Assembly (NCBI RefSeq): GCF_006385255.1
Contig: NZ_VFJE01000048.1
Location: forward strand, 1-64,000
DNA length: 64,000 nt
From: Flavobacterium microcysteis
GTDB taxonomy: Bacteria > Bacteroidota > Bacteroidia > Flavobacteriales > Flavobacteriaceae
Direction of reading: 5' to 3'
Positions 16,690-25,002 of this stretch are shown here, one piece after another. The translations under genes were made by a program, and so were the position numbers. Below the pieces are notes generated by a model. The model saw only the letters and a program-made list of their open reading frames with translations, ran no database searches and was not told where the DNA came from. The stretch's first letter is position 1, and each line of letters opens with the position of its first letter.

Positions 16690-17402
16690 AAATTAAATGT
16701 CTGGTAGTTGATGATGAACCGCTTGCAATTCGATTAATTGAAAAGCATATTGCCAAAATAGACAACCTGGAAGTTGTTGCGACCTGCAATACGGCATTAA
16801 AAGCATTTGAGATATTGAATTTGCAAAGAATAGACTTGTTGTTTATTGATATAAAAATGCCAAATATTACGGGGATTGAATTTTTGAAAAATCTAAAAAA
16901 TCCACCTAAAACCATACTGACTACTGCCTATAGGGAATATGCGATTGAAGGCTATGATTTGGGCGTTGTCGATTATCTTCTCAAGCCTATTACTTTTGAG
17001 CGTTTCTTAAAAGCGGTTGACAAGTTTTTAAGCGAAAACGCCAAAAATGAAGTAAAAATTAAAGAATCGGTACCTGATGAATTTATTTTGGTAAAGTCAG
17101 GAATCAAAAACTACAAAATCAATACAAACGACATTGTCTATATTGAAAGCCTAAAAGATTATATAAAAATCAATACGGTAGGCGATAAGAATATTACTTC
17201 TAAATATAAAATTGGGGATATTCAAGAAGAATTAAATGGAGATCATTTTTTACGAATCCATAGATCCTTTATTATAAACACTTCCAAAATTACTGCCTTT
17301 ACAATAAACGAAATTGAAGTTAATAACATTGAAATTCCTATTGGAGCCAGTTATAAAGAAGATGTTTTGCTGTATTTAAAGACACTAAAGAATTCAAAAT
17401 AA
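16686..17402 (+). CDS. LytTR-family response regulator
   Basis: The receiver domain has D9, D10 and E11, the phospho-acceptor Asp55 in LFIDIKMP, and Lys99 in LLKPI. The C-terminal LytTR DNA-binding domain (about 135-238) shows DEFILVKSGIKNYKI, DIVYIESLKDYIKI and FLRIHRSFIINTSKI. It is translationally coupled to the kinase. LytTR domains bind imperfect direct repeats. Likely targets are its own operon and the divergent TonB receptor (inference). Confidence 0.95.
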   Translation: MKIKCLVVDDEPLAIRLIEKHIAKIDNLEVVATCNTALKAFEILNLQRIDLLFIDIKMPNITGIEFLKNLKNPPKTILTTAYREYAIEGYDLGVVDYLLKPITFERFLKAVDKFLSENAKNEVKIKESVPDEFILVKSGIKNYKINTNDIVYIESLKDYIKINTVGDKNITSKYKIGDIQEELNGDHFLRIHRSFIINTSKITAFTINEIEVNNIEIPIGASYKEDVLLYLKTLKNSK

Positions 17403-17441
17403 ACAATTGTTTCCAGGAATAAATATCTTGGCATTGATAGT

Positions 17442-17472
17442 AAGGCTTCCAATCTGGAGGCTTTTATTTTTA
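17442..17472 (+). terminator. Terminator of the LytS/LytTR operon
   Basis: AAGGCTTCC pairs with GGAGGCTTT (two G-T pairs) around a 5-base loop and is followed by a T-rich tract. Confidence 0.65.
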
Positions 17473-17560
17473 CTAAAAAACGCCTCATTTTGTTTTAAAT
17501 TAAATCAAATAATTAACTGATTTGTAGCTTATTATTAAGTAAAAAAGATAATTTTTTATT

Positions 17561-17568
17561 TATATTTG
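17561..17568 (+). promoter_or_regulatory. Candidate -7 box upstream of the ankyrin gene
   Basis: TATATTTG is a perfect TAnnTTTG match 57 bases before the start. No TTG is found at the proper distance, so the promoter may need an activator. Confidence 0.4.
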
Positions 17569-17624
17569 TTGTAATTTAATAGTAATTTTATTTTATATCA
17601 CTTTTTTGGTTTAATAAGCAGCCT

Positions 17625-18146
17625 ATGAGAAAAACTACTTTTCTTCTTTTTCTTTTCTTTTTAACCACAACTGTCTTTTCCCAAAAAGACATTTTCAATG
17701 TAGCCCGAACCGGAACAGTCGATGAGGCAAAAACGTTGATGAAGCACAGCCCGGATTGTATTAATGATGTATCTCCTGAAGGTTATTCTCCGCTTATTTT
17801 GGCCTGTTATAGAGGAAATGTTGAGGTTGCTGATTTTTTGATTCAACATGTAAAAGATATCAATGCGGTGAGTGGTATGGGTACGGCTCTGATGGCCGCT
17901 ACCGTAAAAGGAAATGTAGGAATAGTAAAAAAATTGCTTGAAAAAAAAGCTGACCCAAATATTCCGGATTCTAACGGAACTACCGCTTTGATCTATGCTT
18001 CTATTTTTAAAAATTATGAAGTTGCAGATTTCCTCATAAAAGCAAAAGCAGATCCGCATGCCAAAGACAATCGAGGAAATTCGGCAATTGATTATGCGAT
18101 ATTGTCCAATGATGATAAGCTGATACAAATCCTAAAAACAAAATGA
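17625..18146 (+). CDS. Exported ankyrin-repeat protein
   Basis: The 173-residue protein has a signal peptide (to about residue 20, VFSQ). Four ankyrin units follow: DIFNVARTGTVDEAKTLMK, GYSPLILACYRGNVEVADFL, GTALMAATVKGNVGIVKKLL and GTTALIYASIFKNYEVADFL, with a partial last one (GNSAIDYAIL). Ankyrin repeats bind proteins. In periplasmic bacterial proteins they are found near catalase or oxidative-stress proteins, but no such neighbour is seen here. The next gene starts one base after its stop, so the two form an operon. Confidence 0.88.
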   Translation: MRKTTFLLFLFFLTTTVFSQKDIFNVARTGTVDEAKTLMKHSPDCINDVSPEGYSPLILACYRGNVEVADFLIQHVKDINAVSGMGTALMAATVKGNVGIVKKLLEKKADPNIPDSNGTTALIYASIFKNYEVADFLIKAKADPHAKDNRGNSAIDYAILSNDDKLIQILKTK

Positions 18147-18147
18147 T

Positions 18148-18906
18148 ATGAGAAAAACTACTTTAGCCTTTTTTGCAATACTCCTTTCGGGTTTCAGTTT
18201 GACGGCCCAGACCTACAGCACGGGAACGGTGACTTTGACAACCGGATTTACCGCTAAGGTAGATGTAACCAGCAGTTTGGTTACGCTTACTTTTGTTGGC
18301 CCGTCAACAGATTGGCTGGGATTGTCTTTTAATGCAACATCTATGAATGATAATGGAAGCGATGTAGTGATTTTTGATGGAACTAATATGACAGACAGAA
18401 CATTTGCCGGAATAGGTGCTACGCCGCCTTTGGATGCCAACCAAAATTGGACGGTGACCTCCAATACAATCAACGCAGGCGTAAGAACTGTAACGGCAAC
18501 ACGTGCACGTGATACGGGAGATTCAAATGATTATACTTTTAGTGCTTCGGCTCAGGCGCTCAATCTGGCTTGGGCACATAGACCAGGAAGTTTAGCTATG
18601 GGTTATCACGGATCGGGAAATAGTGGAGCTACGATGGCTAATTTTGCACTAGGAACGGAGAGCTTTACTGCTGAATCGTTTAAGCTATACCCTAATCCTG
18701 CTAAAGGTTTTACAACAGTAGAACTTCCTGATTTTGTTTCAGAATGTGAAATTAAAGTATATGACAATTTAGGTAAGCTGATCAAAGTACAAGCTGTTTC
18801 AGATTCGCAGACTACAATTAGTACTTCAGGTTTGGCTACAGGTTCTTATATGGTGGTTGTTAGGACAAATTATGGAAACGCAACAAAAACGTTGATAGTA
18901 GAATAA
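18148..18906 (+). CDS. T9SS type A-sorted protein with DOMON-like domain
   Basis: The 252-residue protein has a signal peptide ending at LTAQ. A beta-rich domain of about 140 residues (WLGLSFNATSMNDNGSDVVI, then LAWAHRPGSLAMGYHGSG) resembles DOMON domains, which bind heme or sugar. A type A sorting domain ends it (FKLYPNPAKGF, then IKVYDNLGKLIK and TGSYMVVV). It is therefore exported across the outer membrane by T9SS and probably attached to the surface. The DOMON similarity is judged from the pattern only. It shares an operon with the ankyrin protein, which may bind it or help export. Confidence 0.8.
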   Translation: MRKTTLAFFAILLSGFSLTAQTYSTGTVTLTTGFTAKVDVTSSLVTLTFVGPSTDWLGLSFNATSMNDNGSDVVIFDGTNMTDRTFAGIGATPPLDANQNWTVTSNTINAGVRTVTATRARDTGDSNDYTFSASAQALNLAWAHRPGSLAMGYHGSGNSGATMANFALGTESFTAESFKLYPNPAKGFTTVELPDFVSECEIKVYDNLGKLIKVQAVSDSQTTISTSGLATGSYMVVVRTNYGNATKTLIVE

Positions 18907-18924
18907 TCCTAAACGAACCAAATA

Positions 18925-18955
18925 AAAAAATCCCGAACATTATTCGGGATTTTTT
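18925..18955. terminator. Bidirectional terminator
   Basis: AAAAAATCCCGAA pairs with TTCGGGATTTTTT around a 5-base loop between convergent genes. Its stem sequence is nearly the same as that of the terminator at 21132-21162. Confidence 0.9.
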
Positions 18956-18972
18956 ATTGATTAAAGTATTCT

Positions 18973-21012
18973 TTATTTTTTAATGAACTTCTGGGAGTAT
19001 TTCTCACCATTGCTATTCTGTAAAACCATCATATAGTTTCCTACAGATAAGGATTGTATATCAATAGTGTTGTCTTTGATTTTTACATCAGAAACCATTC
19101 TGCCGTTATAGTCATAGATTTTAGCATCCGTAATGTCATATTTCATTTCATTGAGCTGGATTCGGATTTGGTGAGATGCCGGATTCGGATAAATCACAAA
19201 CATACTGCTATTGGCTTCAGATACGCCTAAAGTAGAACCTTCAGTAACTAGCAGTCTGGAATTCTTAGATGGATTTTCGATTACATCTACCAATCCAGAA
19301 GGCCATTTGATAATTACTTTTTCAATTACTGAGGCTTCTCCTATTCCAAAATGCGTGTTGAGCGTATTGGCAAATTCAAAACCTTCGCCGCTTCTTACAT
19401 CTCTGATTTGCTTGCCCCAAGTTCCGTAAAGTTCTACTCTTGCTCCAATACCATTGCTATTGCTTTGAATGCCTTTAAGGTTGATTGTAATCCAGTTGCT
19501 GTCATTTCCGTTGTTGAAATAGACGATGTTTGCTGTTTGGACATCAAGGAAACCATCATTGTTCAAGTCTCCAATAGCGCCATTAGGAGGAGCTCCACCA
19601 GATTTTGTGAATGTCCAGTCACCATTGTTAATCATTATGATACCACCTGGCCCATAAACATCAATAAATCCGTCGTTGTTAAAATCACGGGCAATATATT
19701 CTCTTCCCATATTGTTATAGGTGTCAAATCCAGAACCGGCAGTTACATTGGTAAACGTGCCATCCTTATTATTACGCATCAGTTTTTGTGCTGTTCCACC
19801 CGCATTTGAGCCAATCAAGACATCCATATAGCCGTCATTGTCAAAATCGCCAAAAGCACTTGACCATGATTGATCCGGATCAGCTAATCCTGCAGCTGCT
19901 GCTACATTGGTAAAAGTTCCGTTTCCGTTATTTCTGTGCAATTCATCAGTACTGGCCGCAACGTTACCGCCTCTACATTTTGCAATAAAGAGGTCCTGGT
20001 CGCCGTCATTGTCATAATCAACAAAAATAGAACCGTAATTTCCTCCGTTTGGATAATCGCCCATGCCACCTTGGTGGAAGACAAGGTTTCCGCTTCCGTC
20101 ATTAATATAATAAACATTAGGATTTATATCGTGACAAACAAAAGCATCAAGATTTCCATCGTTATTGAGGTCTACAAAATTGGAACGCTGACAGAATATA
20201 GATTGAGGTCCTGATATTTTCGTGTAGCCGTTGCCAGTATTGTTGGCTTTCAAGAAAGTCACACCACTGCCACCTCCAAATACTAAGTCATTATAACCAT
20301 TTTTGTCAAAATCGCCTGCAGTAACGCTCCATGAGGGCATATTGTTAACAGTAGGGATTGTTATGGTTGCTGGAGTAAACCCGCCAGAGCTATTTTGATA
20401 AAGAATGTTAAGACTAGAGCTACTGATGCCAACAATGTCATCCAGATAATCACCATTCATATCTGCAACGCAGTTTTTATAACTGCCGGTTAAGGCTATG
20501 GTTTGTCGAGTAAATCCAACGATTTCTTCTGGTACTGTCGACGGTTCGGGAGTGTATGCCCCTTCTACTATGAGAAAATTAAAGGAGATGCTTTGCCATT
20601 TATTATCAAAAACTATGTAATAAGTTGCGTTGGCGGTAGCATTGAAGGCGTATCTTGCTAAAAGTCCGGTTCCGGTATTTCCACCGTCGTCATCGCCGCC
20701 TACACAAGTCAATGCGCCACAGCTGCCCTTGTAAATATGAAAACGAGTGTCTTTGTTTCTATTAACTTGCAGGTCTGTTGTTACGGTTACTGAAGTACTT
20801 GTTGAGGGTATGTATTTGTACCATTCGCTGTTTGTAGCCGTGCCGATTCCTGCGCAAATTCCATATGGATTGGCATTTCCATTGATTTGGTCTACTAAAT
20901 ACATTCCAGGGGTAATTTCCAATGCAGATTCGCAATTATCTTGTGCTCTGCTTACAAATGCCATAAGGCAAAGGATAAACAGGGGGAGTTTTTTGTTATA
21001 ATGCTGTTTCAT
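18973..21012 (-). CDS. VCBS/FG-GAP repeat protein with ASPIC/UnbV domain and T9SS type A tail (paralogue 1)
   Basis: The 679-residue exported protein has a signal peptide and then a beta-rich N-terminal domain (residues about 25-155). At least six VCBS/FG-GAP units follow with Ca-binding-like D-x-N-x-D loops, such as DFDKNGYNDL, DLNNDGNLDAF, DYDNDGDQDLF, DFDNDGYMDV and DFNNDGFIDV. An ASPIC/UnbV domain comes next (GIGARVELYGTWGKQIRDV, GIGEASVIEKVIIKWPSG), then a type A sorting domain (FVIYPNPASHQ). Such proteins form a beta-propeller on the cell surface; the ligand is not known. It is the second member of a tandem pair. Confidence 0.92.
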   Translation of the reverse strand: MKQHYNKKLPLFILCLMAFVSRAQDNCESALEITPGMYLVDQINGNANPYGICAGIGTATNSEWYKYIPSTSTSVTVTTDLQVNRNKDTRFHIYKGSCGALTCVGGDDDGGNTGTGLLARYAFNATANATYYIVFDNKWQSISFNFLIVEGAYTPEPSTVPEEIVGFTRQTIALTGSYKNCVADMNGDYLDDIVGISSSSLNILYQNSSGGFTPATITIPTVNNMPSWSVTAGDFDKNGYNDLVFGGGSGVTFLKANNTGNGYTKISGPQSIFCQRSNFVDLNNDGNLDAFVCHDINPNVYYINDGSGNLVFHQGGMGDYPNGGNYGSIFVDYDNDGDQDLFIAKCRGGNVAASTDELHRNNGNGTFTNVAAAAGLADPDQSWSSAFGDFDNDGYMDVLIGSNAGGTAQKLMRNNKDGTFTNVTAGSGFDTYNNMGREYIARDFNNDGFIDVYGPGGIIMINNGDWTFTKSGGAPPNGAIGDLNNDGFLDVQTANIVYFNNGNDSNWITINLKGIQSNSNGIGARVELYGTWGKQIRDVRSGEGFEFANTLNTHFGIGEASVIEKVIIKWPSGLVDVIENPSKNSRLLVTEGSTLGVSEANSSMFVIYPNPASHQIRIQLNEMKYDITDAKIYDYNGRMVSDVKIKDNTIDIQSLSVGNYMMVLQNSNGEKYSQKFIKK

Positions 21013-21131
21013 AGATTGGTTTTTAGGTAATTGTTACATTCTATTCTTTACGATGTTTTTTAGTTTTATCAAGAAGTATGATATAGGGTTGGATTTCTAA
21101 TTTAGGAATCAACCAGTTCGCGTTTTAAACT

Positions 21132-21162
21132 AAAAATCCCGAACACTGTTCGGGATTTTTTT
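21132..21162. terminator. Terminator between the duplicated genes
   Basis: AAAAATCCCGAACA pairs with TGTTCGGGATTTTT around a single-base or slightly opened loop. It ends the upstream (minus-strand) paralogue, so the two copies are separate transcription units. Confidence 0.85.
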
Positions 21163-21173
21163 ATTTAAGATTA

Positions 21174-23207
21174 TTATTTTTTGATGAATTTTTGTGAGTA
21201 TTTTTCACCGTTGCTATTTTGTAAAACCATCATATAGTTTCCTACAGATAAGGATTGGATATCGATAGTATTGTCTTTAATCTTTACATCAGAAACCATT
21301 CTTCCGTTATAGTCATATATTTTCGCATCCGTAATGTCATATTTCATTTCATTAAGCTGGATTCGGATTTGATGAGATGCCGGATTTGGATAAATCACAA
21401 ACATACTGCTGTTGGCTTCAGATATGCCTAAAGTAGCTCCTTCGGTAATAAGCAGTCTGGAATTTTTAGTTGGATTTGAAATGACCTCTACTAATCCAGA
21501 AGGCCATTTGATAACCACTTTTTCAATTGCTGTGGCTTCACCTATTCCAAAATGTGTGTTAAGCGTATTGGCAAATTCAAAACCTTCGCCGCTTCTTACA
21601 TCTCTGATTTGCTTGCCCCAAGTTCCGTAAAGTTCAATTCTTGCTCCAATACCATTGCTGTTGCTTTGAATACCTTTAAGGTTGATTGTAATCCAGTTGT
21701 TATCATTTCCTTCGTTGAGGTAGATGGTGTTTAATATCTGTACATCAAGAAAACCATCATTGTTTAAATCTCCAATAGAACCATTAGGAGAAGGAGGAGC
21801 TCCGCCTGATTTTGTGAATGTCCAGTCGCCATTATTAATCATTATAATACCGCCTGGTCCATAAACATCGATAAATCCGTCGTTGTTGAAATCACGGGCA
21901 ATATATTCTCTTCCCATTTCATTATAAGTGTCAAATCCTGATCCGGCAGTTACATTGGTAAACGTACCATCCTTATTATTACGCATCAGTTTTTGTGACG
22001 TTCCACTGGCATTTGAACCAATCAAGACATCCATATAGCCGTCATTGTCAAAATCACCAAAAGCACTTGACCATGATTGATCCGGGTCAGCTAATCCTGC
22101 AGCAGCAGCTACGTTGGTGAAAGTTCCGTTTCCGTTATTTCTGTGCAATTCATCAGTACTAGCCGCAACGTTACCGCCTCTGCATTTTGCAATAAAAAGA
22201 TCCTGGTCGCCATCGTTGTCATAATCAACGAAGATAGAACCGTAATTTCCTCCATTCGGATAGTCACCCATACCTCCTTGATGGAAGACCAGGTTTCCGT
22301 TTCCATCATTAATATAATAAACATTAGGATTTACGTCATGGCAAACAAAAGCATCAAGATGTCCATCGTTATTGATATCTACAAAATTAGAACGCTGACT
22401 GAATATGGATTGAGGTCCTGAAATTGCTGTATAGGCTGTTCCGTTGCTATTAGCTTTCAAGAAAGTCACACCATTACCAGCTCCCATTACTAAGTCATTA
22501 TAGCCATTTTTGTCAAAATCTGCAGCAGTAACACTCCATGAAGGCAAAAAGGTAATTGGTGTAGTAGGTACATTGGCTGAAGTAAATCCACCAGCACTAT
22601 TTTGATAAAGGATATTTAGGCTATTGGTGCTGATACCGACAATATCATCCAGATAATCACCATTCATATCCACGACACAGTTTTTATAGGAACCTGTAAG
22701 AGAAATGGTTTGGGTTGTAAATCGAACAATTTGTCCTGGCACTTCTGGCTGTTCCGGAGTATAAGATCCTTCTGCCACAACAAAATCAAAACCAGTGGCT
22801 CGCCATCTATTATCAAAAACAATATAATAGGTAGTTCCTGCTATGGCATTAAAAGTATAGGCAGACAAATAGCCATTTCCTAAATTTCCACTATCGTCAT
22901 CACCGCCAGAGCAAGTCAAGGCTCCACAGCTACCTCTATAAATATGAAATCGGGTATCTCCGCCAATATTAACAAGAAGGTCAGTTGTGATAGTTACTAT
23001 AGTATTTGTAGTGGGTGTATACTTATACCATTCAGCGTTTGTTGCAGCCATGGTTCCGGCACAAATAGCATTAGTGTTAGCAGCTCCATCAATTTGGGTA
23101 ATAGTGTATCTTCCCGGAGTAATAGTAAGGGCAGATTGACAATTATCTTGTGCCTGAGCAAAAAAAGCGGAAAAGGCTAAGATAATTTGGGGTAATTTTT
23201 TTTTCAT
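21174..23207 (-). CDS. VCBS/FG-GAP repeat protein with ASPIC/UnbV domain and T9SS type A tail (paralogue 2)
   Basis: At 677 residues it has the same architecture as its neighbour: signal peptide (AFFAQAQ), N-terminal beta domain with four Cys, VCBS repeats, ASPIC/UnbV domain and type A sorting tail. Differences cluster in the first 250 residues, where substitutions are frequent, while long stretches after residue 290 are identical. That is where a ligand-specific surface would be expected if the copies have specialised. It follows the diheme cytochrome gene on the same strand by 24 bases, so these two may form an operon. Confidence 0.92.
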   Translation of the reverse strand: MKKKLPQIILAFSAFFAQAQDNCQSALTITPGRYTITQIDGAANTNAICAGTMAATNAEWYKYTPTTNTIVTITTDLLVNIGGDTRFHIYRGSCGALTCSGGDDDSGNLGNGYLSAYTFNAIAGTTYYIVFDNRWRATGFDFVVAEGSYTPEQPEVPGQIVRFTTQTISLTGSYKNCVVDMNGDYLDDIVGISTNSLNILYQNSAGGFTSANVPTTPITFLPSWSVTAADFDKNGYNDLVMGAGNGVTFLKANSNGTAYTAISGPQSIFSQRSNFVDINNDGHLDAFVCHDVNPNVYYINDGNGNLVFHQGGMGDYPNGGNYGSIFVDYDNDGDQDLFIAKCRGGNVAASTDELHRNNGNGTFTNVAAAAGLADPDQSWSSAFGDFDNDGYMDVLIGSNASGTSQKLMRNNKDGTFTNVTAGSGFDTYNEMGREYIARDFNNDGFIDVYGPGGIIMINNGDWTFTKSGGAPPSPNGSIGDLNNDGFLDVQILNTIYLNEGNDNNWITINLKGIQSNSNGIGARIELYGTWGKQIRDVRSGEGFEFANTLNTHFGIGEATAIEKVVIKWPSGLVEVISNPTKNSRLLITEGATLGISEANSSMFVIYPNPASHQIRIQLNEMKYDITDAKIYDYNGRMVSDVKIKDNTIDIQSLSVGNYMMVLQNSNGEKYSQKFIKK

Positions 23208-23231
23208 AATTTGTTGTTTGTTTGTTTGTTG

Positions 23232-24329
23232 TTAGTTACATCTTGTGTCTAAAGAACTTATCCATTGGTTAATCATTTGGACAGCTTCCTCATGGACAAT
23301 AGTTCTTCCTAGTAAAGGCATTCGTGTTGATTCGTTTACAGATTCTATTCGGAAAGACAGCACTGATCTTTCAGGCGTTCCCGGTGTTACAATATGTGAT
23401 AATCCGCTACCAACATTGTCTACAGGAACCATACAAACACCCATGTTGGCTATGTTTGAAGTTTCGCTGAAGGCAAAACGCATGTCACGGTAGGAGCAAT
23501 GGCTGCCTTCCTGGTGACAATGAGCACAATTAATATCAATGTATGAGCGTACTCTTTTTTCTAGAGGTTGTGAGGTATCGTTCCAACGCACAGTCGATAC
23601 AATGTTTCTTGGGTAGTTGTTATCCAGATAGCCTACTTCTGCCCATTTTTCTAATTGATTTTTACTGCCTGAACCATAGTTTATTGCAAAGTTCAGGTTT
23701 TGAGGTTTTGGCCCAATTGGTAGCGCCTTATCGACTGATTTGTGGCAAGTAAGACATTCTCCACCAGCAGATGACGGAATGCGATAGTTCGCATTCTTTA
23801 TAGTTCCACCTTCCATCCATGTTATATCTGTAAAACTACCGTTTGTGTCAAGAGTGGCTTCGGTCTGTTCTGCATTCCATATATAGTTAGCAAAAATCCA
23901 GCCTTCTTCTTTTCGAATCATGATTCGAGTTTCAATAATCCGGGTAGTATTATTAGGCTGTACATTGTCATAATAAAAAGTCTTGATCAATGCTGCGCCT
24001 ACAGGAAAAACCAATGTTTTCCCATCACCGTCATATACGGCTTTTGTGTTTTTAGGCATCCAAACAAATCTCTTTTTGTGAGCATAATCTGTGAAAAGTT
24101 GGCTGGCTGGTTCATACGGTAATACATCAAGTGATGGGACCTGATTTTTCATCGTTCCTTCAAAAAATTTGTAATCGGATAACTTTGGATAAGGAACAGA
24201 AGCAAGGTCAACTACAACCGGAGAAGTCGGTTCAGGAATAGGAGTATAATCATTGTCAGAACCGCATGAAATAAAGGCAAAGAAAAGTAAGAATAATAAT
24301 GATTTCTTTAAAAAATAGTTTTGTTTCAT
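23232..24329 (-). CDS. Diheme c-type cytochrome lipoprotein (SO2930/HNE_0200-like)
   Basis: The 365-residue protein has a lipoprotein signal with Cys22 (FISCGSD). Two c-type heme motifs are present: CLTCH at 192-196 and CAHCH at 268-272. Before these lies a conserved region (YPKLSDYKFFEG, LPYEPASQLFTDYAHKKRFVWMP) typical of the SO2930-type diheme family. It ends with RMPLLGRTIVHEEAVQMINQWI, a cytochrome-like axial Met region. It should act in the periplasm or at the outer membrane in electron transfer; the partner is unknown. It may be co-transcribed with the VCBS paralogue, a combination worth noting. Confidence 0.85.
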   Translation of the reverse strand: MKQNYFLKKSLLFLLFFAFISCGSDNDYTPIPEPTSPVVVDLASVPYPKLSDYKFFEGTMKNQVPSLDVLPYEPASQLFTDYAHKKRFVWMPKNTKAVYDGDGKTLVFPVGAALIKTFYYDNVQPNNTTRIIETRIMIRKEEGWIFANYIWNAEQTEATLDTNGSFTDITWMEGGTIKNANYRIPSSAGGECLTCHKSVDKALPIGPKPQNLNFAINYGSGSKNQLEKWAEVGYLDNNYPRNIVSTVRWNDTSQPLEKRVRSYIDINCAHCHQEGSHCSYRDMRFAFSETSNIANMGVCMVPVDNVGSGLSHIVTPGTPERSVLSFRIESVNESTRMPLLGRTIVHEEAVQMINQWISSLDTRCN

Positions 24330-24444
24330 AGATTTGCTATCAAAAAATTAGGAAATAATATAGCAAATATATAATAAAACTATAAAGAAAATGGTTTTAT
24401 AGTAAAAAAGTTATAGCCTTGATAATAAATTGTTTGAAAGCCTT

Positions 24445-24990
24445 TTACAGATGGATTTTGATGTCCATGTTTTGAATCTCTTGTAGCATATCCAGTGAGG
24501 TGTGGTCAAATAATTCTTCCTGTTCCTTGTGTTCTTTTTTGGATCGGATTCTTCTCAAAGAATCGCAAAAACGACGTACTTCTTCTGCTGTTGTTAGTGT
24601 CAATCTGGGTACAGAAACGTTTTTACCAGCATCGTCTTTTGCGACCATCGTAAAATAGGACGAATTGCAATGTTTTATCTTTCGGGTTTGGATATTTTCG
24701 GCCGTAACGCGAATACCGATTACCATCGAACTGTTGCCTACATAATTTACGGAAGCTTTCAAGGTGACTAATTCGCCAATTTCTATAGGATTTAGGAAAT
24801 CTACAGTATCCACAGAAGCCGTGACGCAATAAGTACCTGAGAATTTTGAAGCGCAGGCAAACGCAATCTGATCCATGAGCGATAAGATATAACCGCCATG
24901 AATCTTACCGCTAAAGTTAGAATGTGAAGGTAGCATCAATTCAGAAATCGTGATTCGTGAAGATTTCGGAGTTTTATAGATTTTGTCCAT
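24445..24990 (-). CDS. Acyl-CoA thioesterase, hotdog fold (YciA/BACH-like)
   Basis: I choose the ATG at 24988-24990 rather than the TTG two codons earlier, giving 181 residues. The hotdog domain shows MLPSHSNFSGKIHGGYILS, where the Asn/Asp plus HGG loop is typical, then LMDQIAFACASKFSG and a later SSMVIGIRVTAEN. These enzymes hydrolyse acyl-CoA to free acid and CoA in the cytosol. The C-terminal 45 residues (SLRRIRSKKEHKEQEELFD) are charged and helical, beyond the core fold. It is 12 bases downstream of rmuC on the same strand. Confidence 0.9.
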   Translation of the reverse strand: MDKIYKTPKSSRITISELMLPSHSNFSGKIHGGYILSLMDQIAFACASKFSGTYCVTASVDTVDFLNPIEIGELVTLKASVNYVGNSSMVIGIRVTAENIQTRKIKHCNSSYFTMVAKDDAGKNVSVPRLTLTTAEEVRRFCDSLRRIRSKKEHKEQEELFDHTSLDMLQEIQNMDIKIHL

Positions 24991-25002
24991 GTTCAATAGG
25001 GA

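Larger units (their letters stand above)
18973..23207 (-). repeat. Tandem duplication of a 2-kb T9SS surface-protein gene
   Basis: The genes at 18973-21012 and 21174-23207 encode products of 679 and 677 residues that align end to end. They diverge in the first 250 or so residues, but the central VCBS region and the last 80 residues are nearly or fully identical, also at DNA level. The intergenic terminator is also similar to that after the first gene. This indicates a recent duplication or ongoing gene conversion in the 3' part. Confidence 0.9.

Noticed and set aside
19351..20214. Long plus-strand frames antisense to the VCBS genes, repeated at 21.4-22.4 kb
   Set aside because: They mirror the repetitive Asp/Asn/Gly codons of the VCBS loops on the other strand and occur in both copies for that reason.
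18925..21162. Nearly identical terminator stems (ATCCCGAAC) at 18.9 and 21.1 kb, with a similar one after carB, as a mobile repeat
   Set aside because: Short stems ending in GGGATTTTT are common terminators; at 18.9 and 21.1 kb the likeness is explained by the gene duplication.
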